Source: Carnegiea gigantea
Lineage: Eukaryota; Streptophyta; Magnoliopsida; Caryophyllales; Cactaceae
Length of the DNA: 64,000 nucleotides
Direction of reading: 5' to 3'
Assembly (NCBI GenBank): GCA_029747015.1
Contig: JAKOGI010000563.1
Coordinates: forward strand, 62,001-126,000
The notes beneath the pieces were generated by a model. The model was not told the origin of the DNA. It searched no databases and was given only the letters and a program-made list of their open reading frames with translations. Shown piece after piece: positions 22,731-33,111 of the stretch. The translations under genes and the position numbers were made by a program. The stretch's first letter is position 1. Every line of letters starts with the position of its first letter.

Positions 22731-22936
22731 TGTAATGTTTGGTTGGATGCAATGTAACGGCAATGAAATGTAACCAACTTTGCAGTGTAATCACGATTAC
22801 TTAGTTTGTGGTAATTATAATTACAAGATAGTTCTTTTATTGCAATATTCTTATACAACCAAACAAGGTAATGAAAACATAATTACACATTTGTTTGCAT
22901 TACAAGGTTAATTACATCTAACCACACATTACACTA
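22728..22936. mobile_element. MITE with long terminal inverted repeats, 3-bp duplication cta
   Basis: The left end tgtaatgtttggttggatg (22731) and the right end catctaaccacacattaca (ending 22933) are near-perfect inverted repeats of about 28 bp. Both are flanked by cta, a 3-bp duplication as made by PIF/Harbinger elements. The interior is AT-rich and non-coding. It lies downstream of the MPC gene. Confidence 0.6.
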
Positions 22937-23333
22937 GTTTCTAAGGCATATCATGAGCCATATAATGCAATGCAATATGGATTCAGGAATTCTATAAACT
23001 GGCACCCACCTTTTTAACCACTGCTTGTATGATACCATCCCACAATATATTATCATGAGACAGGTTACATGATTCACCGCCATGCATCCCAAGTTGGGAA
23101 TACGTAAGCATTGTATTGTTTGAGCTTATACTCGAAACAACAGAGTGGTTCCAAAGACTTTGCCGCTTCATCATAGCCTCACAAAGATACATCAAAATTT
23201 TACATTGGTTTGCTCATTCTTAAATATCAGTACGTCCAACAAAAGATGCTCAAACCCCAAACCCAAGGAACAAGTTGCCAATAAAATGCACTGGTACATA
23301 AATAGATACAAGTCAGACACTAGGATATCAGTA

Positions 23334-26300
23334 TCATTCCTTTACAGCAGCTGCTTCTCGCTCAGAAGAGAGATCGTGCCTGCCAATGTGATCAAACATG
23401 GCCATGGCCATTGCCATCAGTAATTTTTTCATCATCAGAACATAAACTTCTTAACAAAAGCAGGCCTCGGGGGACAAAGACTGCATGGGGCCTAAGCAGA
23501 GCCCCCGGGATTTTGATTAGCAGTGCGTGGTTGAACACAGCCAAACCAGGCACCTACGTGCCATTGAGGCGCCTGCCCTGTTGCCAGGGCATAGCAGAAT
23601 TTGATTGGCCAGGCAGAACTGCCTTTATTAGATACTAGATAAGTGGATTTCCAATATGAAACCATTCGTAGAGCTGGATTTTCGCCATTCTCTTAACTGC
23701 ACTTTTCAAACTGGGACATCTTATTAGGCTCGTCTCACTATATAGCAAGTCTGAGAAAACTAGCAACTATTTAGCAGAAGAGGTCCTCCTCACCTTAGTT
23801 TCCTAGCTATTTGATAAATTCCTGTCCCTGCCATTGTAACATTTACACTGAATAGGTTCCAATTTTTCTGCCAAAGAGATAAAAGGAAATGCATGCATCA
23901 CTTTCCTGCTGCTATCAAATAAGATGGAGCATCCTAGCTTTCAAGGTAACACATATCATGAATTTTAAAACATACAACCAAAGTAGCATTTATAGGCCAC
24001 AACTTCACCCAGAATAATCCCCTACTATAGGCTTCAGACAAGGAATGGGGAGGTAGGTATGTATCCATCTTTACCCCTTACAGTGAAAAGCAGATGAAAC
24101 ATAGTTTAAAAGACTTGCGTGAAATAAACACATGTATTAGGTTACCTTGAAATGACATTTCAGTCAGCTTCGCTAAACGAGCAATTTGAAAACCACCAAA
24201 CATTTTGCCGAAGGAAACTTATATCTAACGAAAACATAAACCGATGATCTAGAAGAAGTGCAGTATAGAAGTCCCAAACAATACACAAGAGGCTGGTATC
24301 CTCAACAAAAACTTTGGAAGAAAAAAGGGTGTCAGAACAAATCCATCCATCAGCTACCAAGAACCAAAGATACAGACTCCAGAGATGCTAATCATGCTAT
24401 AGTTGATATAAGCCCCCTGATAAGGACAGGGGAAGTTGATTACCTAGCTTAATCAGTTCCCAAGTGATGTATAAGAGAGTCCAAAGTGACCAAATTCAAA
24501 GAATAAGGGTAGGATGTGGGGGTGAGGAAGGAGCGAAGGTAAAGGTGAAGGGAGGATAAATCAAGACTTTGGTTTGAGATAATCCCACTTGGGAGCCACG
24601 CAAGCCTTAGTCTTGGGCTATTCTTTTTACCCAATCTAGGATATAGAAGATTCACCACCTAGGAGAGCAAAAAGAACCTAGAGCACCACTTAAGGTAGCC
24701 AACCTTAAGATATAGAACTAGGATTTCAAGCAAGCACACTAGAGAACACTCAAAGGCTTAGTATTACTTTGAAATTGGAGTACAAGCTGATGATCCCTCA
24801 ACCCACACGCCTAGCCCCTTTTATAGTAGAGAACAACACAAATGAAAGGGCATAAGTTACAAGAAATAAACATAGGGCACACCAAAGGACACATTAATGT
24901 GTCGGTTACAAATAATCAAGGGGAAGGGGAAAAGATGAGTTCCTTGAGATGCCACAACTCCTTGGCTGCATAAATTACATTAACCCCCTGGTATAAGAAG
25001 GGTCTCACGTCCAAATGCAGCTGAAAAGGTTCATGAACCGAATGGGAACACCAAACATCCTCCTTCTTTAATGCACTCACACTTTTGCAGCAGCTCTGAC
25101 TTTGGACGGCCATATCTCGCGATTTACTGGGCCAAATTGCGTGATTTTGGGCTTGTTGGAAAGCCCTGGATGTGTAGTTTCCAGGAAGCACAAGTTTGCC
25201 CAATTTAGACCAGCCGTTTGAAAGTTATGGCCCAAACAATGAAGACTGCTCAGACTGGCCTGCGACATTGGGCCTTTGAGGTCTCTTGTTGCCCAACCAA
25301 ATGAGATCCAATTTAAGCATGGTTGGACTTATTAGAAAGCTAACATCTTAGGCTAAAATATTATGTGGGCCCTCAAGCCGTGGGTCCACCAAATCTTGCA
25401 CAAAACAAGTAACAAAGACCGGGTTATGATTGAATGAATCCGGCGCCAACTCGTCGGGCATTGCCATGATTGTTCTGCAAAGTTTAGCCACTTCCTTGAC
25501 CCCCTTGAGCTTAGTAGGGTCTTCCTTGAGCTGAGAAAGGAGCGTAGGAGAGTGGGCTTGATGGTCTCCATCATTGAAATGCAAGGTACTCTTGGTCCCC
25601 ATTTGAAAAACCCGTTTGGAAAAGGCACTTTGAAATTCAAATAAAACTCCATAAAGTGTCTTTTGTCATGAAATTCAAATATTGGAACCAAAGAAGGGCC
25701 TTGCCATGCATGAATTTGTATGGAGCTTACCTCCCATGAAGTTGAGTTGAAAGAATGAAAATGATACCCTTGAAAATATACATCAATCCCTCTTTCTTCG
25801 AAAAGAATTGTCCTCAATTCTTGTTGTGAATGAGGGCATTCTTCTTGAGTCAAGAGTTCCTCAATTCTTTCAACAACCCCACATAGCTCCAAATCGGACA
25901 CTTGGAGTTCTTCAATTTCAAGCTCATTAAATCTTAGAGGTAGGTCACAATTCACCTCATGGTTTTCATGACATCCTTCTTTAAAGATCAAGGGTTCTCC
26001 ATGTTTGCCTTCCTTATCTATCCCTCTTGGTTGTCCCTCACTTGTGTTTCCTATTTGTCCCCCCATGGTTATAAGTTCGTCTAGTTCAGGTTCTAATTGT
26101 GGGGATAATGAACAATGAAATTGTCATAACAAGGATCAAAGTGAGCAACACATGCTATTCCCTTATCTAAATGGTGATCTAGCACAAGTGGCGAAGGACA
26201 TGAATAGTCTTCTTGTCCCTCAAGTTCAAAGGTCTCATCATCACCATAGTCATCAAAAACAGGAGGTAGGTCAACTAGGCTTGAAGCTTTTTCTCCAAGG

Positions 26301-29300
26301 ATCTCTTCATCTTTGTTGGAGTTAAGTTTCTCCAAATAAAAGAAGGAAGTAGAGCTAGAGTTACAAGCACTCATTGGACTTCCCTTGTTGAAATGGAGGT
26401 TTTTAGAAGAGGAATTAAAGCCGTTTACCTCAAAGGAAAGAAAAGGATGCTTGTGTAAGTAAGAGGTTGGAGCGAAAGTATCCATTAATTTACCTCTTAA
26501 CTTAACCCATGTTGTGATCTTACTTTTCCCTCTCTTCTTCCTCTTATACTTGTACTTTTCCCACCATTCAAGTGCATGGCCTCGCAGCTTCTTGATAACC
26601 ACCTTAAACTTCTCTTGCTCGTCAATATTGTAGCGAGTGAAGACTTGATCCACTTTGGAAATCCGGTAAGGGAAATTTTCTTTTTGGCCACGAAACTTTG
26701 GAGTTTCAAAGATGACCATCTCCTTTTCAATCAAAGCAATCTCTTTTCGCAAGTTCCCAAGAGAAATCATGATGGATGAATGCTTAAGGGTTCTTTGTGG
26801 ATTATGTGTTTAGGCTAGAAAAAGGCTGTTTTGGAGAAGAGGAGGGAGGGCACGGTCGTGCAGCTAGGCACTGGGGAACCGTGCTTGAATGCTGCCTTGC
26901 AGAATGCAGGAAAACAAGGGTGGCACGGTCGTGCTTGGGAGCACGGGGGGGACGTGCCAACTTTCTGCCTGCGGATGCTCGGTTTTTGCACGGTTTTGCT
27001 GGTTTGAGTTGTTTTTGTGTTTTTGTTTGGGAAATGTGTTTTGCGATGTATTTGGAGGCAATTTGATCACTTGATAACCTTGACTCTGATACCAAATGAT
27101 GTATAAGAGAGTCCAAAGTGACCAAATTCAAAGAATAAGGGTAAGATGTGGGGGTGATGAAGGAGCGAAGGTAAAGGTGAAGGGAGGATAAATCAAGACT
27201 TTGGTTTGAGATAATCCCACTTGGGAGCCACACAAGCCTTAGTCTTGGGCTATTCTTTTTACCCAATCTAGGATATAGAAGATTCACCACCTAGGAGAGC
27301 AAAAAGAACCTAGAGCACCACTTAAGGTAGCCAACCTTAAGATATAGAACTAGGATTTCAAGCAAGCACACTAGAGAACACTCAAAGGCTTAGTATTACT
27401 TTGAAATTGGAGTACAAGCTGATGATCCCTCAACCCTCACGCCTAGCCCCTTTTATAGTAGAGAACAACACAAATGAAAGGGCATAAGTTACAAGAAATA
27501 AACATAGGGCACACCAAAGGACACATTAATGTGTCAGTTACAAATAATCAAGGGGAAGGGGAAAAGATGAGTTCCTTGAGATGCCACAACTCCTTGGCTG
27601 CATAAATTACATTAACCCCCTGGTATAAGAAGGGTCTCACGTCCAAATGCAGCTGAAAAGGTTCATGAACCGAATGGGAACACCAAACATCCTCCTTCTT
27701 TAATGCACTCACACCCTTGCAGCAGCTCTGACTTTGGACGGCCATATCTCGCGATTTACTGGGCCAAATTGCGTGATTTTGGGCTTGTTGGAAAGCCCTG
27801 GATGTGTAGTTTCCAGGAAGCACAAGTTTGCCCAATTTGGACCAGCCGTTTGAAAGTTATGGCCCAAACAATGAAGACTGCTCAGACTGGCCTGCGCCTG
27901 GACATTGGGCCTTTGAGGTCTCTTGTTGTCCAACCAAATGAGATCCAATTTAAGCATGGTTGGACTTATTAGAAAGCTAACATCTTAGGCTAAAATATTA
28001 TGTGGGCCCTCAAGCCGTGGGTCCACCAAATCTTGCACAAAACAAGTAACAAAGACCGGGTTATGATTGAATGAATCCGGCGCCAACTCGTCGGGCATTG
28101 CCATGATTGTTCTGCAAAGTTTAGCCACTTCCTTGACCCCCTTGAGCTTAGTAGGGTCTTCCTTGAGCTGAGAAAGGAGCGTAGGAGAGTGGGCTTGATG
28201 GTCTCCATCATTGAAATGCAAGGTACTCTTGATCCCCATTTGAAAAACCCGTTTGGAAAAGGCACTTTGAAGTTCAAATAAAACTCCATAAAGTGTCTTT
28301 TGTCATGAAATTCAAATATTGGAACCAAAGAAGGGCCTTGCCATGCATGAATTTGTATGGAGCTTACCTCCCATGAAGTTGAGTTGAAAGAATGAAAATG
28401 ATACCCTTGAAAATATACATCACCAAGTAGATCCTTTAATTAATGACAAAACATTGGAGGCAGACCATAGAGAACAGTAGTATGTTTTTGGTGTTACCTC
28501 CAAAAAAACATATTCAAAAAAAAAATAATAACAAAAAGGGCTCGCTTAAAAAACAATGCAAGTATAAGATATTACCCATAAATTTGGTCAATCAATACCA
28601 ACAATTGCAGATGCAACTGAAGGCCAAAATCTGTTGTAGTCTGCCTCAGCGTTTTATCATAAAATCAAGAACTAAGACCAGAAGGGCAAGAGAAGGGGTA
28701 GAGCCTCTGAACCTGTCCTCTTTTGATGTGAATACAATAGGTGGCTATGGATGATTTTGGTCATCCAGTGAGCCCCCCACATCTTTAGTGATTAAAACAA
28801 AGGCATCTAAGACTAGGCTTCAGCTATTTACTTATCCCCAAAAAAAAAAAAAAAAAAAAAAAGGTTTCAGCCAATTTTCCAACAGGAAACTAGATTCTGA
28901 CTTCTGACCTCTATACTCCCTCGCTCCAAACATATATACTAAAACAAATGACCTTAAGTAACTTAGTCACAAGCATTCACCTGGCTGTTCTTGAAAGATA
29001 TTGGTCAGTCTTACCGGGGTAATAACCATGCTGTACCGAGACCAAATGAGTCCAGTGGCTGTTACAGCTGAAAGCACAAAAAGAGCAGCATGACATGACA
29101 TCTCCCAGACTACTCAGTACCAAGAGCATAAGTACATAATCAAACTAGGAGCTAACCTATTTGTTGGGGATAGGAGATCTTCTCAGGCGGCTTTGAAAAA
29201 TCAGCAATATTTGCAATGCTGATGACCCACTTAGCAGTTGGGGCCCAGAAGTGAACTGCATCAATAACAAAATACTGTTTTAAGTTTCTAATTGTATCGT

Positions 29301-30165
29301 AAAGGGAACAATGCTCTAGCCTATACGCAACAGCGCTTTTTTCATTTCTCAATTAAAAGAAGGCTCTTCATAACTTCAACTTCCATCATGACAAGCTCCA
29401 AGTGGGCACACCATAGAAACTGTGATTTTTATGAATTCAATACTCTATTGATTAATAGCCTCCTCCCCCTCGAGAGCGTTTTACTATTATCTTATACCTC
29501 TCAGACAGCAAAATTGGGATCAGTACTCAAAGCAACAAAATGAGATTACAACATAATTAATGGCATATTATGGGGACTTATTGCAATTACCTCAAAGCTC
29601 TCAGTTAAATCACACTCAGAGGAAAAAGATTTAAGCAAGAATAACCAGAGCAAGTGTTTGCCAATCTACTAGGAATCCTCACTGGCTTTCTATTCCAAAT
29701 TACTTGAATCATTTTCAAGAATCGCAGCACATTTGCGCCAAAATTTTGAACCCATGATTCAGTGAAGAAGACAGAATTCATCAATGAGTAAACCCCTTTT
29801 CTTTTCTTTTTTTTTCTCTGTATTCCTTGGGGGGGGGGGGCAGTATAGATTATTGCAAATCAGATCAAGACTCCATAAGAAATTTCATGAACTCTACAAT
29901 CTGTAACTATATATGATTAATAGCGTAATTATTGAAAACCCTGTTGTAATCTAAAAGAACAAACATCCATTAAACCCTAAGATAGCAAAATTTGACAGTG
30001 GGTTTTTTGCACACAAGTAAAACAATCAAAATCAGTAGTAGTGATAAATAAAATGCATAAAAGTTGAAATGAAGGAAAAAGAAAACAGACAAAGGGAGAG
30101 GAGAAGGTACTAGTTTTAGGGCCGGCAGGATGATCCCAGAAAGCTTTAAGCTTCGACGACGCCAT
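23334..30165 (-). CDS. MPC: Mitochondrial pyruvate carrier subunit (MPC2/NRGA1-like), five exons
   Basis: Imports pyruvate across the inner mitochondrial membrane as part of an MPC heterodimer; the Arabidopsis relative NRGA1 is also tied to guard-cell ABA signalling. Exons: 30165-30111, 29255-29157, 29067-29015, 23867-23794, 23379-23334. They total 327 nt, giving 108 residues plus stop, the normal family length, with GT-AG borders throughout. Visible are MASSKLKAFWDHPAGPKT, HFWAPTAKWVISIANIADFS with KPPEKISYPQQ, VTATGLIWSRYSMVITP, KNWNLFSVNV and AGTGIYQIARKL. These are the signature segments of the family. The sequence ends EREAAAVKE. Introns 1 and 2 are ordinary. Intron 3 is 5.1 kb because a TR-GAG retrotransposon in the same orientation lies in it. 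Nothing in the reading frame is damaged, so the gene may still work if the long intron is spliced. Confidence 0.95.
24460..24464. repeat. TR-GAG target-site duplication, left copy (ccaag)
   Basis: Identical to 28423-28427. Confidence 0.92.
24465..25785 (-). repeat. TR-GAG 3' LTR
   Basis: Contains an open frame of 84 codons (25602-25348, minus) that is also open in the partner LTR with one residue changed. Confidence 0.93.
25353..26066 (-). CDS. TR-GAG second ORF, crossing from interior into the 3' LTR
   Basis: An open frame of 237 codons begins in the interior and ends inside the LTR, about 430 nt past the border at 25785. The N-terminal part is acidic (RFNELEIEELQVSDLELCG, then VVERIEELL). 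It has no domain I recognise. It follows the gag frame with a 26-nt gap in another frame. Similar acidic reading frames follow gag in other plant gag-only elements, but I cannot say that it is translated. Confidence 0.45.
   Translation of the reverse strand: MGGQIGNTSEGQPRGIDKEGKHGEPLIFKEGCHENHEVNCDLPLRFNELEIEELQVSDLELCGVVERIEELLTQEECPHSQQELRTILFEERGIDVYFQGYHFHSFNSTSWEVSSIQIHAWQGPSLVPIFEFHDKRHFMEFYLNFKVPFPNGFFKWGPRVPCISMMETIKPTLLRSFLSSRKTLLSSRGSRKWLNFAEQSWQCPTSWRRIHSIITRSLLLVLCKIWWTHGLRAHIIF
26093..26770 (-). CDS. TR-GAG gag-like protein (Gypsy-type Retrotrans_gag)
   Basis: 225 intact codons. PKFRGQKENFPYRISKVDQVF, shortened here, is followed by EQEKFKVVIKKLRGHALEWW and TTWVKLRGKLMDTFAP. This fits the retrotransposon gag pattern F.G...P..F..W...V...F, A..WW, TW..L...L...F.P. 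The C-terminal part has PPVFDDYGDDE, an acidic box common after Gypsy gag. No zinc knuckle or pol follows. Gag would assemble particles; enzymes must come from a related autonomous element. Confidence 0.75.
   Translation of the reverse strand: MISLGNLRKEIALIEKEMVIFETPKFRGQKENFPYRISKVDQVFTRYNIDEQEKFKVVIKKLRGHALEWWEKYKYKRKKRGKSKITTWVKLRGKLMDTFAPTSYLHKHPFLSFEVNGFNSSSKNLHFNKGSPMSACNSSSTSFFYLEKLNSNKDEEILGEKASSLVDLPPVFDDYGDDETFELEGQEDYSCPSPLVLDHHLDKGIACVAHFDPCYDNFIVHYPHN
27097..28422 (-). repeat. TR-GAG 5' LTR
   Basis: Upstream LTR in element orientation; 1326 bp, about 99% identical by eye to 24465-25785. Confidence 0.93.
28423..28427. repeat. TR-GAG target-site duplication, right copy (ccaag)
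   Basis: Matches 24460-24464. Confidence 0.92.
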
Positions 30166-30177
30166 TAACTACCATTA

Positions 30178-30181
30178 ACAC

Positions 30182-30216
<35 letters not shown>

Positions 30217-30245
30217 ACACACGCACACACATACACACACTCCCG
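30178..30245. repeat. (CT)n/(CA)n microsatellite in the MPC 5' leader
   Basis: About 40 bases of ct repeats followed by ca repeats, 13 bases upstream of the MPC start codon on the minus strand (there GA/GT). Likely within the 5' untranslated region. Confidence 0.9.
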
Positions 30246-30405
30246 CTGCCCCTTTTGCCGCAGTTCCTGTGGGGTGGAACAATACAGTGATGTGTTCCGG
30301 AGAATTTCCGATCACTCCAGCACTTTCCGGGAGCTACCAACACTATTTTTTCTTTCTTTTGGAATATTTCATTTACCGCTCCTCTATTTTTTAAAAATTT
30401 ATTTA

Positions 30406-30786
30406 AGCTCCATCGGCTCCTTAGAGAATTTGATGAAAAAAAAAAAATTGAAGGAAAAAAAATAAAGAAGAAAAAAGTAGAAAGAAAATAAGTTTTTTTC
30501 TCTTGTTTGGATTAGAAAAAAATATAAAAATTTAGATGAAAAATTTGAATGTTGATAAACTACTTGAATCATTTTGATGTCATCTAAACAATATAAGTTG
30601 GAGAAGGTTGGTAATTTTTTTCAAACTTTCTTCACAATTTTATCACTTATTTCTAACAATTTTTTCACCAAACTTTCCTCTGTATTTTTTTCTTTGTGAT
30701 TTTTTCTAAACCAAATACCAAAAAAAAAAGTAACTTTTCTAAAAATTTTTCTTTCCACCAAATTTTCCAAGATCCACATAGAGCCT
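30406..30786. mobile_element. AT-rich MITE, family M1 copy 1
   Basis: About 380 bp, with inverted ends agctccat..ggctcctta and tttccaccaaattttccaag...gagcct. The same layout and much of the sequence recur at 31828-32210, so it belongs to a dispersed family. A target duplication was not resolved. Confidence 0.65.
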
Positions 30787-31083
30787 TAGTGTACATATAA
30801 GTGGTATTAACAATATTTATCAATTAAGTTTATAAAATATATTTTTATTTTTCATATTATGTACCTAATAAGTTTTTTAAAGTATGAGTACTGAATAAAA
30901 TATCTTTTGTCTGGTATATTTTCATTTAGATTGTAATAAGTGTAGATTCATGCACAAATGTAATTGTATTGTTAGTTGAGGACATAGGGTACTTGGGCGC
31001 AATGAAGGTGAGGCCAAGGAACTCTACTCCAAATATAAGTTGGCCGCTATCGGAATGATAAATAGAAAGTTTTTTAAATTTTA
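30787..31083. other. AT-rich spacer
   Basis: Nothing recognisable; short non-coding spacer between MITEs. Confidence 0.5.
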
Positions 31084-31473
31084 GAGTGTATTTGGTATGG
31101 GTAAAAATTATTTTTTTATTTTACGATATTTGGTAAAACAATAAGAGGGGAATTCGTTTTCAGGGGAAAATCATTTTCCCTAGGATGAAGGAAATTATTT
31201 TTACTTTGAATAGAGTGTAAGTTGATTTTACGTTTCTTATGCTCTCACACGGTCTCACACACTTTCTCTATTCTGTGTCTATTTCCTCAACATATGGTTC
31301 GAAGATTAAGGAAAATTATTTTTAACTTTTTTGTTTATTGTTTGCTAATCAAACTCATTATCCAGAAAGTTCATTTTTCCTTTTATCAAACAATTGAAAA
31401 TATGAGCTAAAAATTATTTTATATGAAAAATTATTTTCTAAGAAAATTATTTTCAACCTTGCCAAACACACCA
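31084..31473. mobile_element. Second AT-rich MITE (family M2)
   Basis: Left end gagtgtatttggtatgggt and right end aaccttgccaaacacacc are imperfect inverted repeats of about 30 bp with attatttt subterminal words. No target duplication was resolved. Confidence 0.55.
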
Positions 31474-31827
31474 TTAATGCCTCAAGCTTATTACATCAGC
31501 CTAACATATATGTTTTACAGTTGCACTTTTTTTGTATTAATAGAGTTCGGATCATGGGTCAATTGTACTAATAAAATAAATAAACATCTGATCAACAATA
31601 ATAATGAGCCAAGTTAAATAACTTTCTATAGTGTGGATCTTAATTTGTCCCATTAAAATTTTAATCTACTTCTCGTTGATCAAAAGCATGTTCTATTAAC
31701 AAAGATTCAAATTAAATCTGAAGTACAAGCCTAATAACTAAGGCTTAGTTATTTAACTATTAAAATTAGAAATGAGGATGTCTTTGAATTTTATTTTTAA
31801 TTTGTGTCTCGTAAAATTAATCTTTTA
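31474..31827. other. AT-rich spacer between MITEs
   Basis: Nothing recognised. Confidence 0.5.
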
Positions 31828-32210
31828 GGTTTCGTTTAGTCCTTAGAAAATTTGGTGGAAAGAAAAGTTGAAGGAAAAAAATGTGAAGAAAAAAAAAGTA
31901 GGGATAAAATAAGTGTTTTTTTTCTTGTTTGGATTGGGAAAAAAATACAAAAAATTAGATGAGAAATTTGAACTACTTCAATAATGTTGATGTTATCTAA
32001 GTAATATGAGGTTAGAGAAAGTTGGAAATTTTCATCAAAGTTTCCTCAGAATTTTTTGAGAAAAAATTTATCACTTGTTTTTAACAATTTTTTTGTCTAA
32101 CTTTCTTCCATATTTTTTTCTTTATAATTTTTTCTAAACCAAACACAAGAAAAAAAAATAACTTTTTTAAATTTTTTCTTTCAACCAAAATTTTCAAGGC
32201 TTAAACGGAG
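31828..32210. mobile_element. AT-rich MITE, family M1 copy 2
   Basis: Starts ggtttcgtttagtccttag and ends caaggcttaaacggag, forming inverted ends of about 35 bp. Homologous throughout to 30406-30786. Confidence 0.7.
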
Positions 32211-32303
32211 TATTACGCATTTTAGCATGAGAAAGTAAATCCATTTATGCAATTCTTGGTCTTTCTACGTCACTCATCTACATAATGAATCAATATAATA
32301 CTG

Positions 32304-32848
32304 AAGGATGACAATTTCACCCGTATCCAATGGATATCTGTTTCATCCAACCTAAAAAAGTAGGTGAAAACTCGAAATATATAGATGATGGATGATGTTT
32401 AGACAGTTGCTCCATCCTACCCGCGTGACCCGATCCATCACCCGCTTAACATCCGCTTGTTTATCTCCTATTTACAATTAGTTTACTTTTTATTATCGTA
32501 CTTTAAATTTTACCCATTTTGGATGATTATATTATTAATTTTATGATTTTCGCCAGAAGAATATGATAAATATGATTTTTTTTTTTCATTTATTGTACCT
32601 AAAAATATCTTTTTAAAACTTTTCAAAAGGTAAAGCTTATTTTTTTCTTTTAAATTTCCTAAGATAATACACATAATCTTTCATCGCCCATTTACAACCC
32701 AATCCAACCATTTTCACCCACAGATAGTAGATTGATGAATTAAATTGGATTTTTGTGGATGATAAATGAATTGGATGAAGCAGGTGAGAGTGGGTGATGG
32801 ATGCCAATGATGATTCATTCGATTCGAACCCGATCCATTGCTACCCCT
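32304..32848. mobile_element. Possible hAT-like MITE
   Basis: The left end aaggatgacaatttcacccg and the right end cccgatccattgctacccct form imperfect inverted repeats of the GGGGTGGCAATGGGTCGGGT type seen in plant hAT MITEs. The flanking octamers do not match, so the ends are uncertain. Confidence 0.4.
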
Positions 32849-33111
32849 ATTCGTAGCCACTTGACCAAACTCGGATTCTTTAAATTTCTTTCTTTCGTTC
32901 AAAATTTTTTTTTTAAAATTTTAAAGAACCAATTCCAACATACGCTCCTTTAAATCCTGAACACCGCGCCAAAAACGAACGGTCTCCATTACAAATACCT
33001 GTCTTCAACAACCGAAGTCTGTTACTCAAAATTACAGAATCTCTGGAATTCCCCTGATAACTGAGAGATAAACAAGAAGCAAAAACAACAAGAATGACTT
33101 AATTCTGAACC
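32849..33111 (+). promoter_or_regulatory. UBL-A upstream region homologous to the UBL-E promoter
   Basis: Upstream of UBL-A, aacggtct..attacaaatacctgtc and gtctgttactcaaaa (about 32978-33030) align with the UBL-E upstream region. UBL-A has TTACAAATACC where UBL-E has the TATA box TTATAAATACC. So the core promoter was duplicated with the gene, and the TATA box of A carries a change. Confidence 0.5.

Larger units (their letters stand above)
24465..28422 (-). mobile_element. Young non-autonomous LTR retrotransposon with gag only (TR-GAG type)
   Basis: LTRs 24465-25785 (1321 bp) and 27097-28422 (1326 bp) start tgatgtataagagag and end tatacatca. They flank a 1311-bp interior and are bounded by a perfect ccaag duplication. 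On the minus strand the primer-binding site TTTGGTATCAGAGTCAAGG begins at 27096 and a purine tract GAAGAAAGAGGGAT ends at 25786. The interior encodes a gag-like protein and a second ORF but no protease, integrase or RT, the definition of TR-GAG elements. I count by eye about 11 substitutions and one 5-bp indel between the LTRs, i.e. about 99% identity. It sits in intron 3 of the MPC gene. Confidence 0.93.

Noticed and set aside
26797..27290. Plus- and minus-strand open frames at the TR-GAG 5' LTR border
   Set aside because: They cross the LTR border and primer-binding site, and are explained by LTR and leader sequence; no domain.
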